64,000 bases of DNA from NCBI GenBank assembly GCA_020634895.1, contig JACKAV010000003.1:62001-126000 (forward strand). Reading direction: 5' to 3'. This document shows, piece after piece, positions 38,755-46,571 of this stretch. Position 1 is the first letter of the stretch. Every line of letters starts with the position of its first letter. The notes under the pieces were generated by a model, which was not told the origin of the DNA, searched no databases, and saw only the letters and a program-made list of their open reading frames with translations. Made by a program: the position numbers and the translations under genes. The stretch comes from Anaerolineales bacterium. GTDB lineage: Bacteria > Chloroflexota > Anaerolineae > Anaerolineales > Villigracilaceae.

Positions 38755-39921
38755 ATGTCCTATTTCATAACGTCAACCGTTCTTTTTGTTTTTGCTTTAA
38801 TCATCATCCATTGGATTCACAACCAATATCATCTTGATATCGTCGTCACGCCCGCGCCGCCGCCCGAGTCCGCGCCGAAGGTTTCGGTGTGCATCCCGGC
38901 TCGTAACGAAGAGAACAACATCCGGCGCAGCGTCGAGGCGGCTCTTCGTCAGGATTATCCAAACCTTGAAGTCATCGTCTTGGATGATCGCTCCACCGAT
39001 TCGACTCTGACTCTATTGAAGGATATCGCGTCCCGCGACTCTCGTCTCATCCCGATCAGCGGCTCGGACCTGCCCGAGGGCTGGGCGGGCAAACCTTTTG
39101 CCTTGTACCAAGCCTCAGCCGCCGCGAGCGGAGAATGGCTGTGCTTCGTCGATGCGGATACCTTCCTCGAACCGAATGCGCTTTCTTCGATCTATGCCAA
39201 AGCCGTCGAGACTCATGCGGATATGTTCACAGTGATGACGTGGCAAATCCTCGGCACGTTTTGGGAGCGGACGGTTATGCCATTGGTGATGACCGCGCTT
39301 TCAGTGGGCTTTTCTCCGCGCAAGGTCAATGACCCTTCTCGACGCGATGCCATTGCGAATGGACAGTTCATCTTTATCAAGCGCGATATTTATGATCTGA
39401 TCGGCGGGCATGAAAGCGTGAAGGATCAGATCGTGGAAGACAAGGCGATCTCCGAACAGGTCAAATGGAACGGGCATCGCCTTGTGGTGGCGGATGGAAA
39501 ACAGGTGGTGAGCACCCGCATGTACACGTCACTGGAAACGATGTGGGAAGGCTGGACGAAGAATATCTATCTCGGTCTGAGTGATCGTCCTTCGCTTTTG
39601 TGGCTGGGAGCGTTTGGAGCGACGCTGTCCTTGATCGCGGCATTATTCCTGCCCATTTGGCCCCTGCTCGGTTTGGTCTGGTACCTCAACGGCGGCGGCT
39701 GGATGGCTGTAGCGGTAATCGTTGAAGCGCTGCTTGTGTGGGGCTATTTGGTATATATCCGCTCGGTAGTTGCAAACGAGATGAAAATTCCGCGTTGGTA
39801 CGCGTGGACCACGCCACTGGGTGCGGGAGTTTTCGCCGCCATGATGTTAACCTCCGCCTGGAAAGTTCTCACGGGGCAGGGGGTAACCTGGCGCGGCAGG
39901 AAATATCACACGACTTCTTAA
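38755..39921 (+). CDS. glycosyltransferase family 2, membrane-anchored
   Basis: A protein of 388 residues. One N-terminal membrane helix, then the GT-A domain: VSVCIPARNEENNIRRSVEA, LEVIVLDDRSTDSTL, GWAGKPFALYQAS and WLCFVDADTFLEPNA (the DxD metal site). GGHESVKDQIVEDKAISEQ carries the ED acceptor/catalytic element, and two to three C-terminal helices (LWLGAFGATLSLIAALFLPIW, VAVIVEALLVWGYLVY) follow. The pattern resembles carotenoid or hopanoid-associated glycosyltransferases (CrtQ/HpnB type). The lipid substrate is unknown. 35 bases after sbcC, possibly co-transcribed. Confidence 0.82.
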   Translation: MSYFITSTVLFVFALIIIHWIHNQYHLDIVVTPAPPPESAPKVSVCIPARNEENNIRRSVEAALRQDYPNLEVIVLDDRSTDSTLTLLKDIASRDSRLIPISGSDLPEGWAGKPFALYQASAAASGEWLCFVDADTFLEPNALSSIYAKAVETHADMFTVMTWQILGTFWERTVMPLVMTALSVGFSPRKVNDPSRRDAIANGQFIFIKRDIYDLIGGHESVKDQIVEDKAISEQVKWNGHRLVVADGKQVVSTRMYTSLETMWEGWTKNIYLGLSDRPSLLWLGAFGATLSLIAALFLPIWPLLGLVWYLNGGGWMAVAVIVEALLVWGYLVYIRSVVANEMKIPRWYAWTTPLGAGVFAAMMLTSAWKVLTGQGVTWRGRKYHTTS

Positions 39922-39930
39922 AATCACCTC

Positions 39931-39997
39931 TTGATAAAATTGAGCAAATTTGTTATATTATGTCATCTCTTGTTAAAGATAACAAAATATAACAAAT
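39931..39997 (+). promoter_or_regulatory. promoter with four phased TTGTTA half-sites before the DeoR-NosL gene
   Basis: TTGATA (39931-39936) and TATATT (39954-39959), 17 bases apart. Four TTGTTA half-sites: forward at 39950-39955 and 39970-39975, reverse (TAACAA) at 39980-39985 and 39990-39995. Spacings of 20 and 10 bases place them on one face of the helix. Outer arms ATTTGTTATATT (39948-39959) and AATATAACAAAT (39986-39997) are perfect inverted repeats of 12 bases; the inner TTGTTA-AAGA-TAACAA is a second palindrome. The array covers the -10 box and the start codon, as expected for an autorepressor. Confidence 0.8.
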
Positions 39998-40562
39998 GCC
40001 AAATAACTCTTTAGACCGCGAAAAACAGATCCTCGAATATTTACGTGAACACGGAAACGCCTCCATCCAGGAATTGGTGGAGGTTTTTGGCGTTTCCAAT
40101 ATGACCATTCACCGCGATCTGAAAAAACTTGATGAGGCGGGATACATCCAAAAGAGACATGGCGGCGCGACCCTTGTCAATTCCTCAAAGGTGGAGAACG
40201 AGTCCCTTTGCGCGATGTGCAGCAAGACGATCTCACAACGTGCTGTTTTTATTGTCAAGATGGAGAACGAAGAGGAAAAGCGGGCTTGCTGCGCCCATTG
40301 CGGCTTGATGCTGCAAAACCGGACTCAAAACGTCTGGCAATCATTGGCGGCAGATTACCTGCATGGACACATGGTCAGCGCGAACCAGGCGTTTTACCTG
40401 ATCGGAAGCGACCTGACCGTCTGCTGTGTGCCAAGCGTGCTAACCTTCGGCTCCAAATCGGACGCACAGAAATTCCAAAAGGGTTTTGGCGGTCAACTCC
40501 TTACAATGGAAGAAGCGGTAAGTCATTTACATGGAATGATGCACATGCAGTCTGGCATGTGA
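39996..40562 (+). CDS. DeoR-type helix-turn-helix fused to a NosL-like Cys/Met/His domain
   Basis: A protein of 188 residues. Residues 1-60 are a DeoR winged helix (REKQILEYLREHG ... FGVSNMTIHRDLKKLDEAGYIQKRHGGA). The C-terminal part is not the usual sugar-phosphate sensor: it has C72-AM-C75, C98-C99-AH-C102, the segment GHMVSANQAFYLIGSDLTVCCVPSVLTFGSKSDAQKFQKGFGGQ that resembles NosL (copper-binding protein of nitrous oxide reductase biogenesis), and a tail with H178, M181, M182, H183 and M184. This suggests a copper- or other soft-metal-responsive repressor. It sits 31 bases upstream of a PCu(A)C copper chaperone and has an operator array at its own start. I do not know this fusion from characterised regulators. 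Confidence 0.75.
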   Translation: MPNNSLDREKQILEYLREHGNASIQELVEVFGVSNMTIHRDLKKLDEAGYIQKRHGGATLVNSSKVENESLCAMCSKTISQRAVFIVKMENEEEKRACCAHCGLMLQNRTQNVWQSLAADYLHGHMVSANQAFYLIGSDLTVCCVPSVLTFGSKSDAQKFQKGFGGQLLTMEEAVSHLHGMMHMQSGM

Positions 40563-40593
40563 TTCAGAAAACCAACAAAATGAGGTAGATGGA

Positions 40594-41109
40594 ATGAAAA
40601 AATTTATTGCAATGATTTTTGTAGCAGCTATTTTATTGACAGCCTGCAGCGGTGGGGGAGGAACAGGTGTAGAAGCAGCCGGATATTGGATGCGCAGCGG
40701 TTTGAAGGACGGCAACAGCGCGGCTTATATGATGCTGCACAACTACACGGGTCAGGATGTGGCGTTGGTTGGTGCCTCGTCTGACGCCGCTTCTGCGGTG
40801 GAAGTTCACCTGAGCCAGATGGATGCGAACGGTGTTATGGAAATGATCCAGCAGGAATCCGTAGCCATCCCTGCAAAGGGCGAACTCGAACTGAAACCCG
40901 GAAGTTATCACATCATGTTCATCGGTCTTAAGAACGACCTGAATGCAGGCGACCAGATCACGCTCACCCTCCATTTTGACGGTTATGATGACATGACCCT
41001 GACCGTTCCCGTGCAGGATGCTGCCGATTCGAGCGGCGGTATGGAAGGAATGGATATGGGCGGCGACGATTCCATGCAGATGGATATGAACGCCACGCCC
41101 ACTCCTTAA
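40594..41109 (+). CDS. PCu(A)C-type copper chaperone lipoprotein
   Basis: A protein of 171 residues. Lipobox LLTAC (Cys18), then the PCu(A)C fold: YWMRSGLKDGNSAAYMMLHNYTG, SAVEVHLSQMDANGVMEM (with the H-x-x-x-M pattern that binds Cu(I)), ELELKPGSYHIMFIGLK (the second Met/His pair). The final 25 residues are Met- and Asp-rich (MEGMDMGGDDSMQMDMN), an additional copper-binding tail. Such proteins deliver Cu(I) to the CuA site of cytochrome oxidase or to other cuproenzymes outside the membrane. Co-transcribed with the DeoR-NosL regulator. Confidence 0.88.
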   Translation: MKKFIAMIFVAAILLTACSGGGGTGVEAAGYWMRSGLKDGNSAAYMMLHNYTGQDVALVGASSDAASAVEVHLSQMDANGVMEMIQQESVAIPAKGELELKPGSYHIMFIGLKNDLNAGDQITLTLHFDGYDDMTLTVPVQDAADSSGGMEGMDMGGDDSMQMDMNATPTP

Positions 41110-41145
41110 AGTGAATTAGCGTCTTCGCCGGACGCATTCTCCCTT

Positions 41146-41175
41146 AAGCCCCGTCGAGCAGGCGGGGCTTTTTTG
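41146..41175 (+). terminator. terminator of the copper operon
   Basis: AAGCCCCG (41146-41153) pairs with CGGGGCTT (41163-41170), followed by TTTTGTTG. Confidence 0.9.
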
Positions 41176-41193
41176 TTGCAAAAAGGAAAAGGA

Positions 41194-41709
41194 TTAAATA
41201 TCCCCTAAAAGCACTTCATCAGACCCGCGGTCGATCTCCCATGGATAGACGATGAACGCATCCGTTACCGCGGCGTAATAATCGGGGCGGACACTTCCAA
41301 ACAGATTGCGATACGGGTTGAAATGCATGACACAAGTTTCAGGGAAACCCCCAGCCGCAGAGACGCGGTTCTTGACCGCCGTGATGGTGCGCCCGGAACC
41401 CCAGACATCGTCCACGATCAGGGTGGGGCGTCCGCGTAATTTATCTTCCGCGGGGAATTGAATGAACTCGGGCCACGCCATGAACGCGGAAGATTTCTCC
41501 TGCTGGGTCTGGGCGGGGAAGTCCACCGCCGCGGTGAGGATGTGGGTAATGTCCATGGCTTCGGCGAGCATACCACCCGGAATGATTCCTCCACGGGTGA
41601 TCATCACCATGGCAGTATACTCACGGCGGAATTGGGGAATCAAATGGTCGATCAATTTATCGACTTCTTCCCAGGTTATGATTTCCTGTCGGCGGGGGTC
41701 TGGTTTCAT
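41194..41709 (-). CDS. phosphoribosyltransferase
   Basis: A protein of 171 residues with the PRPP-binding motif LIVDDVWGSGRTITAVKNRV and an N-terminal VMITRGGIIPGGMLAEAM loop, the type I PRTase pattern found in xanthine-guanine and hypoxanthine enzymes. The hood region is too divergent to fix the base; a Gpt-like purine salvage role is most likely. Cytoplasmic. The gene stands alone: convergent with the copper operon and separated from the next gene by a terminator. Confidence 0.85.
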   Translation of the reverse strand: MKPDPRRQEIITWEEVDKLIDHLIPQFRREYTAMVMITRGGIIPGGMLAEAMDITHILTAAVDFPAQTQQEKSSAFMAWPEFIQFPAEDKLRGRPTLIVDDVWGSGRTITAVKNRVSAAGGFPETCVMHFNPYRNLFGSVRPDYYAAVTDAFIVYPWEIDRGSDEVLLGDI

Positions 41710-41723
41710 GGGGTTATTTTATC

Positions 41724-41765
41724 AAAAGACCCCAAAGGCAGGTTGTTTTGCCTTTAGGGTCTCTA
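41724..41765 (-). terminator. terminator of the DUF6159-like gene (minus strand)
   Basis: AGACCC..AAGGCA (41728-41740) pairs with TGCCTT..GGGTCT (41749-41762), two stems of six separated by a small bulge; T-run on the minus strand beyond 41728. It lies between the membrane protein gene and the phosphoribosyltransferase start. Confidence 0.8.
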
Positions 41766-41778
41766 CTTTGGTGTTTAT

Positions 41779-42684
41779 TTAGGATGGTGACAACACGGCT
41801 GCCAACGGTGCGGGAGCCTGAACCTGTTGCGCCGCTCTGCCTTCCACGGTGGCTTTTTCCACTTCACGCGCCCAAATATATAGGCAGGTGTGATACGCGG
41901 TGCTGGTATAGGAGCTGAATACGCTGATAAGCATCACAACAGTGAAGAAGATCAGGGCACCGATCACAATACCGATGATCGAAATGACAGTATCTCCGTT
42001 CGAGGCGAATGCCAGCCCGCCGCCAACGGCAACAGCGATGATCAAGCCGATCGCGCCGACGACAAAACCGATCAGTCCGGTCACGAAGCGGACACCGATC
42101 GTGCTGATGCCAACGAGCAGAAGATTCTCCTTGGTGATCTTCCAAATGCGCTGCAATCCATCCTTGAGATTCAAGTCGTCAATGACCATGGCAGGCAGGA
42201 CGAGCGCTGCGGCTTCTGTCCAAAGAGTCTCCAACAAACCAGTTGCAGACCGGGCAAGGTTTCGTGCCATCCCGCCGCGGCGTCCGCGTTGAGCCGCGTT
42301 TCGGATCAGGTTGACCACCGTCGATGCCGCTGCCAGCGTGAGGATGTCAAAGAAGTCGCGCCGTACGATCTCCCAGGCTTTGTCCATGCGTCCATCGCCT
42401 TCGGAGAGATAGCCGAAGATCAGGTACACCGTCATGCCGGAGAAAATATACGTCACCACGAACTGAACGAAGACCAGAATGGCTCCCAGTATGAAGAGGA
42501 TAATATTTCCAAATTGGGTATCGCCAAAGATGAAAGCGGAAACGACAATGGGAATGATGCCGATCACGGAAACAACCATCCCGACGAACAAGGCATAGAT
42601 CGACGGCTTGAGCAGGTCTTTGTCTTTAAATGCCATGCTCCATGCCTGTTTTAAGAACGACCAACCGCGCGAAAAACTTTGCAT
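41779..42684 (-). CDS. DUF6159-type membrane protein
   Basis: A protein of 301 residues with six hydrophobic segments. It starts FSRGWSFLKQAWSMAFKDKDLL, has a short basic loop (RNAAQRGRRGGMARNL), then VLPAMVIDDLNLKDGLQRIWKITKENLLLVG and a long C-terminal pair of helices ending YTSTAYHTCLYIWAREVE. This combination is the pattern of the DUF6159 / 'membrane protein' family of actinobacteria and chloroflexi. Function unknown. ATG with AGGAGAG upstream. Confidence 0.75.
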   Translation of the reverse strand: MQSFSRGWSFLKQAWSMAFKDKDLLKPSIYALFVGMVVSVIGIIPIVVSAFIFGDTQFGNIILFILGAILVFVQFVVTYIFSGMTVYLIFGYLSEGDGRMDKAWEIVRRDFFDILTLAAASTVVNLIRNAAQRGRRGGMARNLARSATGLLETLWTEAAALVLPAMVIDDLNLKDGLQRIWKITKENLLLVGISTIGVRFVTGLIGFVVGAIGLIIAVAVGGGLAFASNGDTVISIIGIVIGALIFFTVVMLISVFSSYTSTAYHTCLYIWAREVEKATVEGRAAQQVQAPAPLAAVLSPS

Positions 42685-42768
42685 ATTTCACTCTCCTGTT
42701 GACAATAATAAGTTGCATGAATTATAGCAAAAATGGAAACCAAATTTCCCTTCTATTTCCGGGGCAGG

Positions 42769-42774
42769 TATAAT
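42769..42774 (+). promoter_or_regulatory. -10 box (TATAAT) of the cytochrome c genes
   Basis: GG-TATAAT at 42769-42774, 34 bases before the cytochrome start; -35 not clear. Confidence 0.55.
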
Positions 42775-42808
42775 CGGACAATTCCAATCTAAAACTTCAG
42801 GAAGTGTT

Positions 42809-43189
42809 ATGAATCGAAATATCCTTATCCTTTTGCTGGCGGCAGCTTTGGCTCTTTCCGCCTGTTCGGCAGCCGCTGCACCGCAACCCACGCCCACGCC
42901 AGATCCCATCATCGCGCAGGGACAAGCCGTGTTCAATGCGCGATGTGCGACCTGCCACGCTCTTGTGCCCGATACCATCATCATCGGACCTTCGCTGTAT
43001 GGGGTTGCCACCCGCGCCGAAACGCGTGTCGACGGGTTAAGCGCAGAAGAGTACATCATGATGTCCATCCTGCGTCCCGGCGATTATGTGGTGGATGGTT
43101 TCAATAATGTAATGATCACCAACTTTGCCAAGGAGCTTACCGGCGAGGAATTGGATTCGCTTGTGGCATTCTTAATGACGTTGAAATAA
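42809..43189 (+). CDS. class I cytochrome c, lipoprotein
   Basis: A protein of 126 residues. Lipobox LALSAC, then a Pro/Thr linker and the heme motif CATCH at about residues 49-53 (ARCATCHALVPDT), with the axial Met in the late NNVMITNFAKELTGEEL segment. It is a membrane-anchored electron carrier of mono-heme type. 46 bases upstream of the di-heme peroxidase-like gene in the same direction, so electron delivery to that enzyme is a reasonable inference. Confidence 0.88.
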   Translation: MNRNILILLLAAALALSACSAAAAPQPTPTPDPIIAQGQAVFNARCATCHALVPDTIIIGPSLYGVATRAETRVDGLSAEEYIMMSILRPGDYVVDGFNNVMITNFAKELTGEELDSLVAFLMTLK

Positions 43190-43235
43190 CCCGCTGAACG
43201 CAAGCGGGAAAATCACTTAATACAGAGGAGAGTGT

Positions 43236-45482
43236 ATGAAAGTTTGGATGAAACGCATCTTTACGGGGCTGGGCATTTTGCTGCTTCTGGGAGTGGGATA
43301 TGCCGCCTTTGCCCCCATCCCGCAGGATGAAGCCTTGCCCGAAGAAAAGTGGGGAGCCGGATCCAGCAGTGTTGAACCGGCATGGAGCGGATTGCAGCGC
43401 GAGTTTCCCGCCACGAACGAAACAGCGGATAATCCCAATTCGCCAGACAAAGCGGAACTGGGACGCCTCCTTTTCTTTGACCCGATCCTGTCTCACAACA
43501 ATGACATGTCCTGCGCCTCGTGCCATCACCCCGATCTCGGGTTCACAGACGGCAGACCCCAAGCCGTCGGTGCGGATGGAACCGTCCTTCCGCGCAGTTC
43601 GATGAGCCTGTGGAATGTGGCGTATAACACCAACTTCTTCTGGGACGGGCGCGCCTCCACCCTGGAGAGCCAGATGGATACGCCGTTGACGCATAACGAC
43701 GAAATGGCGTCCACGCCGGAGGAGATCGTTGCGAAACTCAACGATATTCCCGAGTATGTGACCCTGTTCGAGAATGCCTTTGGTGAAAAAGATTCGGTCA
43801 CCTATGAAAACGTTCAGAACGCGATTGCGGCTTTCGAACGGACTTTGATCACGAATGATTCGCCGTTTGACCGTTACGCCGCGGGGGACATCAACGCCCT
43901 TACACCCGCCCAACGCCGCGGACTGGGTCTCTTCCGTTCGGCGGCGACGCGCTGTTTTGAGTGTCACGCCGCGCCAACCTTCGGCGACGAATCCTTCTCG
44001 GTGACGGGTGTGCCCGATCTGCCCGGTCAACCGCACGATCCCGGTCGTTTGGATGTGGAAGCTGACAGCCTTGATGGGGCATTCAAGGCGCCCACGCTTC
44101 GCAATATCGCATTGACGGCGCCGTACATGCACAATGGCGCCTTCAGTACACTAGAAGAGGTTGTGGACTTTTACGCCCAAGGCGGCGGACGCGACGCTGG
44201 TGTTCAGAATGTGGATATCCACGTCCTTGGCTTCGATCTGACCGATCAGGAAAAATCTGACCTTGTCGCTTTCCTTTACGCCTTAACTGACGAAACCAAC
44301 CTGCCGCAGATTCCTGTGTCAGTGCCTTCGGGGTTGGATGTCGTTTCACATGTGGATAATCCCGCGCGGGACGTTGTCAGCGAGGTGAATGTTTCAGAAA
44401 CTGAAGCAGCTTCCGTGTCCACGCATGAGCCGGTGACCTTGAGAGTCGAATCCGGTCAGACGATTCAGGAAGTCGTTGATCAGGCGCTTCCCGGCGATAC
44501 CATCGAAGTCCCGTATGGAATTTACAAAGAGCATGTCGTCATTGACGTGAGCGATATCAAGTTCTTTGGCATTCCGAACGATGCCGGGGAATGGCCCATC
44601 ATCGAAGGCGAGGGGACCGGTTCGGATGGTGTGATCGCATCTGGAAATAATTTCGAGATGGCGTACTTCCAGGTGAAGAACTTTACGAGCAACGGCGTGC
44701 TGGTGGAAGGCGTGACCGGTGTGTACCTGCATGACATGTATATCGAAAATACCGGCGTGTATGGTGTGTACCCCGTCCGCTGTACGGATGTGTTGATCGA
44801 ACGCATTGAAGGTACGCTGATGAATGATGCGGCTATCTATGCGGGCAAGTCGAAGGATGTGGTCATCCGCGACACGCTGACGTATGGCAATGTGATCGGC
44901 GTCGAACTGGAGAACACGGTCAACGGTGAGGTGTATAACAATTACGCGCACGATAACACCATCGGTATTTTTATCGACCTCTTACCGCAGCTGCCTTCCA
45001 AGGTCTCGTTGAACACGAAGGTTCACGATAATGTTACCGAGAACAACAATGGCGAGAACTTTGGCAAACCGGGAACGGCTGTGTCGCTCATCCCGCCAGG
45101 GACGGGGATGCTCATCCTTGCCGCCGACCATGTGGAGGTGTACAACAACACCATCCGCGGCAACAAGAGCGTGGGACTCGCCGTGTTCAATCTGACCATC
45201 GGTTTCTCGGAAGAAGAGATCGATGTGGGACCGAACCCCGAACACAACTATGCCCACGATAATATCTACGAAAATAATGGATATGACGCCGACAAGTTCG
45301 TGAAAGACATGCTCGGCAGCGGCTTTGATATTGTGTGGGATACCACCGGCGTGGACAATCGCTTTGACGAACCGAACGCGAATTCGTCTTTCCCGCCTGT
45401 GCTGCCTACGAGTAAATGGCCGGATCCGGTTTACAACATTTACTGGCGGGCGTTGAATTTTGTAGTAGGATTGATTTCGTAA
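43236..45482 (+). CDS. di-heme cytochrome c peroxidase domain fused to a parallel beta-helix
   Basis: A protein of 748 residues. An N-terminal membrane anchor is followed by the MauG/cytochrome c peroxidase domain (about 70-370) with heme motifs C93-AS-C96-H and C240-FE-C243-H, LGRLLFFDPILS, WDGRASTLESQ and RNIALTAPYMHNGAF, all typical of the di-heme peroxidase family. A linker (370-400) leads to a C-terminal right-handed beta-helix (400-700) of NosD/pectate-lyase type with repeats such as GVYGVYPVRCTDVLIERIEG and YNNYAHDNTIGIFIDL. From memory, a beta-helix protein and a di-heme cytochrome are neighbours in other bacteria (TIGR03805/TIGR03806 pair); here they form one polypeptide. The substrate is unknown. 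Confidence 0.88.
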   Translation: MKVWMKRIFTGLGILLLLGVGYAAFAPIPQDEALPEEKWGAGSSSVEPAWSGLQREFPATNETADNPNSPDKAELGRLLFFDPILSHNNDMSCASCHHPDLGFTDGRPQAVGADGTVLPRSSMSLWNVAYNTNFFWDGRASTLESQMDTPLTHNDEMASTPEEIVAKLNDIPEYVTLFENAFGEKDSVTYENVQNAIAAFERTLITNDSPFDRYAAGDINALTPAQRRGLGLFRSAATRCFECHAAPTFGDESFSVTGVPDLPGQPHDPGRLDVEADSLDGAFKAPTLRNIALTAPYMHNGAFSTLEEVVDFYAQGGGRDAGVQNVDIHVLGFDLTDQEKSDLVAFLYALTDETNLPQIPVSVPSGLDVVSHVDNPARDVVSEVNVSETEAASVSTHEPVTLRVESGQTIQEVVDQALPGDTIEVPYGIYKEHVVIDVSDIKFFGIPNDAGEWPIIEGEGTGSDGVIASGNNFEMAYFQVKNFTSNGVLVEGVTGVYLHDMYIENTGVYGVYPVRCTDVLIERIEGTLMNDAAIYAGKSKDVVIRDTLTYGNVIGVELENTVNGEVYNNYAHDNTIGIFIDLLPQLPSKVSLNTKVHDNVTENNNGENFGKPGTAVSLIPPGTGMLILAADHVEVYNNTIRGNKSVGLAVFNLTIGFSEEEIDVGPNPEHNYAHDNIYENNGYDADKFVKDMLGSGFDIVWDTTGVDNRFDEPNANSSFPPVLPTSKWPDPVYNIYWRALNFVVGLIS

Positions 45483-45487
45483 TGTGT

Positions 45488-45522
45488 CGGGCGGGATGCG
45501 GTTTTCGTATCCCGCCTTTTTC
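45488..45522 (+). terminator. terminator after the peroxidase gene
   Basis: GGCGGGATGCG (45490-45500) and CGTATCCCGCC (45506-45516) form a stem with one mismatch, loop GTTTT, followed by TTTTTC. Confidence 0.9.
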
Positions 45523-45548
45523 TTAACATGTAGTGGAAGGAGAATGCC

Positions 45549-46571
45549 GTGCCTGAGAAATTGGATGAGAAGCGTTATTTAAGCCTGCGTTATAAATTAT
45601 TAATTCCACTGATGTCTCTTGGCGTTCTCATGTTCGTGTTCGGATATTATGGCGCGCGGGAGTACCTTCGCAATACGATCTACAAGATCATGGACGAGGA
45701 GGTTGCTTCCATCACAGAATTTGTGTCAAACTGCATGGATGAAGACCAGTTGCAATCGTTGACCACCGACCTAAGCGGACAGGATTTTTCTGCGAACTGG
45801 TCCGACAGTATGACAGATTCCCGTTATTGGGATCAGCAATATTGTCTTGAAAGTGTGGATGACTTTAATCCGCGGGCGGAACTTTATACCTACTACTCCG
45901 TGAATGATACGACCCTCGCCAACGGACTTGACCAATTGACGACCCTTGACCCCGAATATAGTTATGTCTTTGGGGAAACGTTCACCGCAGCAGACGAAGA
46001 AGACATGGCGTATCTCTTGCAGGGACTCAAGGAAACGACACGCTACCCCGAACTCAAGTATGATGAGGATTACAAGGTCTATTATTATGCGGTCGTGACG
46101 CCCTTGAGAAACTCAAGCGATCAGATCATCGGCGGGCTGGTCACATATTTGGATGCAGGCAATGTGGTGGAAAGCCTTCAAGTCCTCTCAAACTATCTCA
46201 TCGTGATTTTTATTGCCGCTTTTATCGTGATCTCACTGTTGGTCTTGGGCATCACCCGAAATGCCATGTCTGAACTTGTGGATCTGCAATCTACATCCAA
46301 GCGCGTTGCGGACGGTGATTATGCCCCTATTACATTAAAGTCTCATTCTTTGGAGGATGAAGTTACAAAACTCACCGGCTTGTTCAACGTCATGCTGGAC
46401 AAGGTCCGCGAACGCGAGCAAACGTTGAAAGCGCAGGTCGCTGAATTGAAGATTCAGATCGACATGAAGAAACGCAGCGACGATGTCAAGCAGATCGTGG
46501 AGAGTGACTTCTTCAAAGACCTGCAGCAAAAAGCTGCCAAAGTCCGCAAGCAGAGGGATGAAAAAGAATAG
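45549..46571 (+). CDS. membrane sensor-like protein with HAMP but no output domain
   Basis: A protein of 340 residues; GTG start at 45549 with AAGGAG 8 bases upstream. Two membrane helices (LLIPLMSLGVLMFVFGYYG and LIVIFIAAFIVISLLVLGI) flank an extracellular domain of ~180 residues (Cache-like, rich in Tyr and Asp). A HAMP domain (RNAMSELVDLQSTSKRVADGDYAPITL ... DEVTKLTGLFNVMLD) and a coiled coil (REREQTLKAQVAELKIQIDMKKRSD) follow, and the protein ends in a basic segment without kinase, cyclase or receiver domain. It probably passes its signal to a separate partner; none is adjacent. Its stop codon abuts the stop of priA with no gap. Confidence 0.8.
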   Translation: MPEKLDEKRYLSLRYKLLIPLMSLGVLMFVFGYYGAREYLRNTIYKIMDEEVASITEFVSNCMDEDQLQSLTTDLSGQDFSANWSDSMTDSRYWDQQYCLESVDDFNPRAELYTYYSVNDTTLANGLDQLTTLDPEYSYVFGETFTAADEEDMAYLLQGLKETTRYPELKYDEDYKVYYYAVVTPLRNSSDQIIGGLVTYLDAGNVVESLQVLSNYLIVIFIAAFIVISLLVLGITRNAMSELVDLQSTSKRVADGDYAPITLKSHSLEDEVTKLTGLFNVMLDKVREREQTLKAQVAELKIQIDMKKRSDDVKQIVESDFFKDLQQKAAKVRKQRDEKE

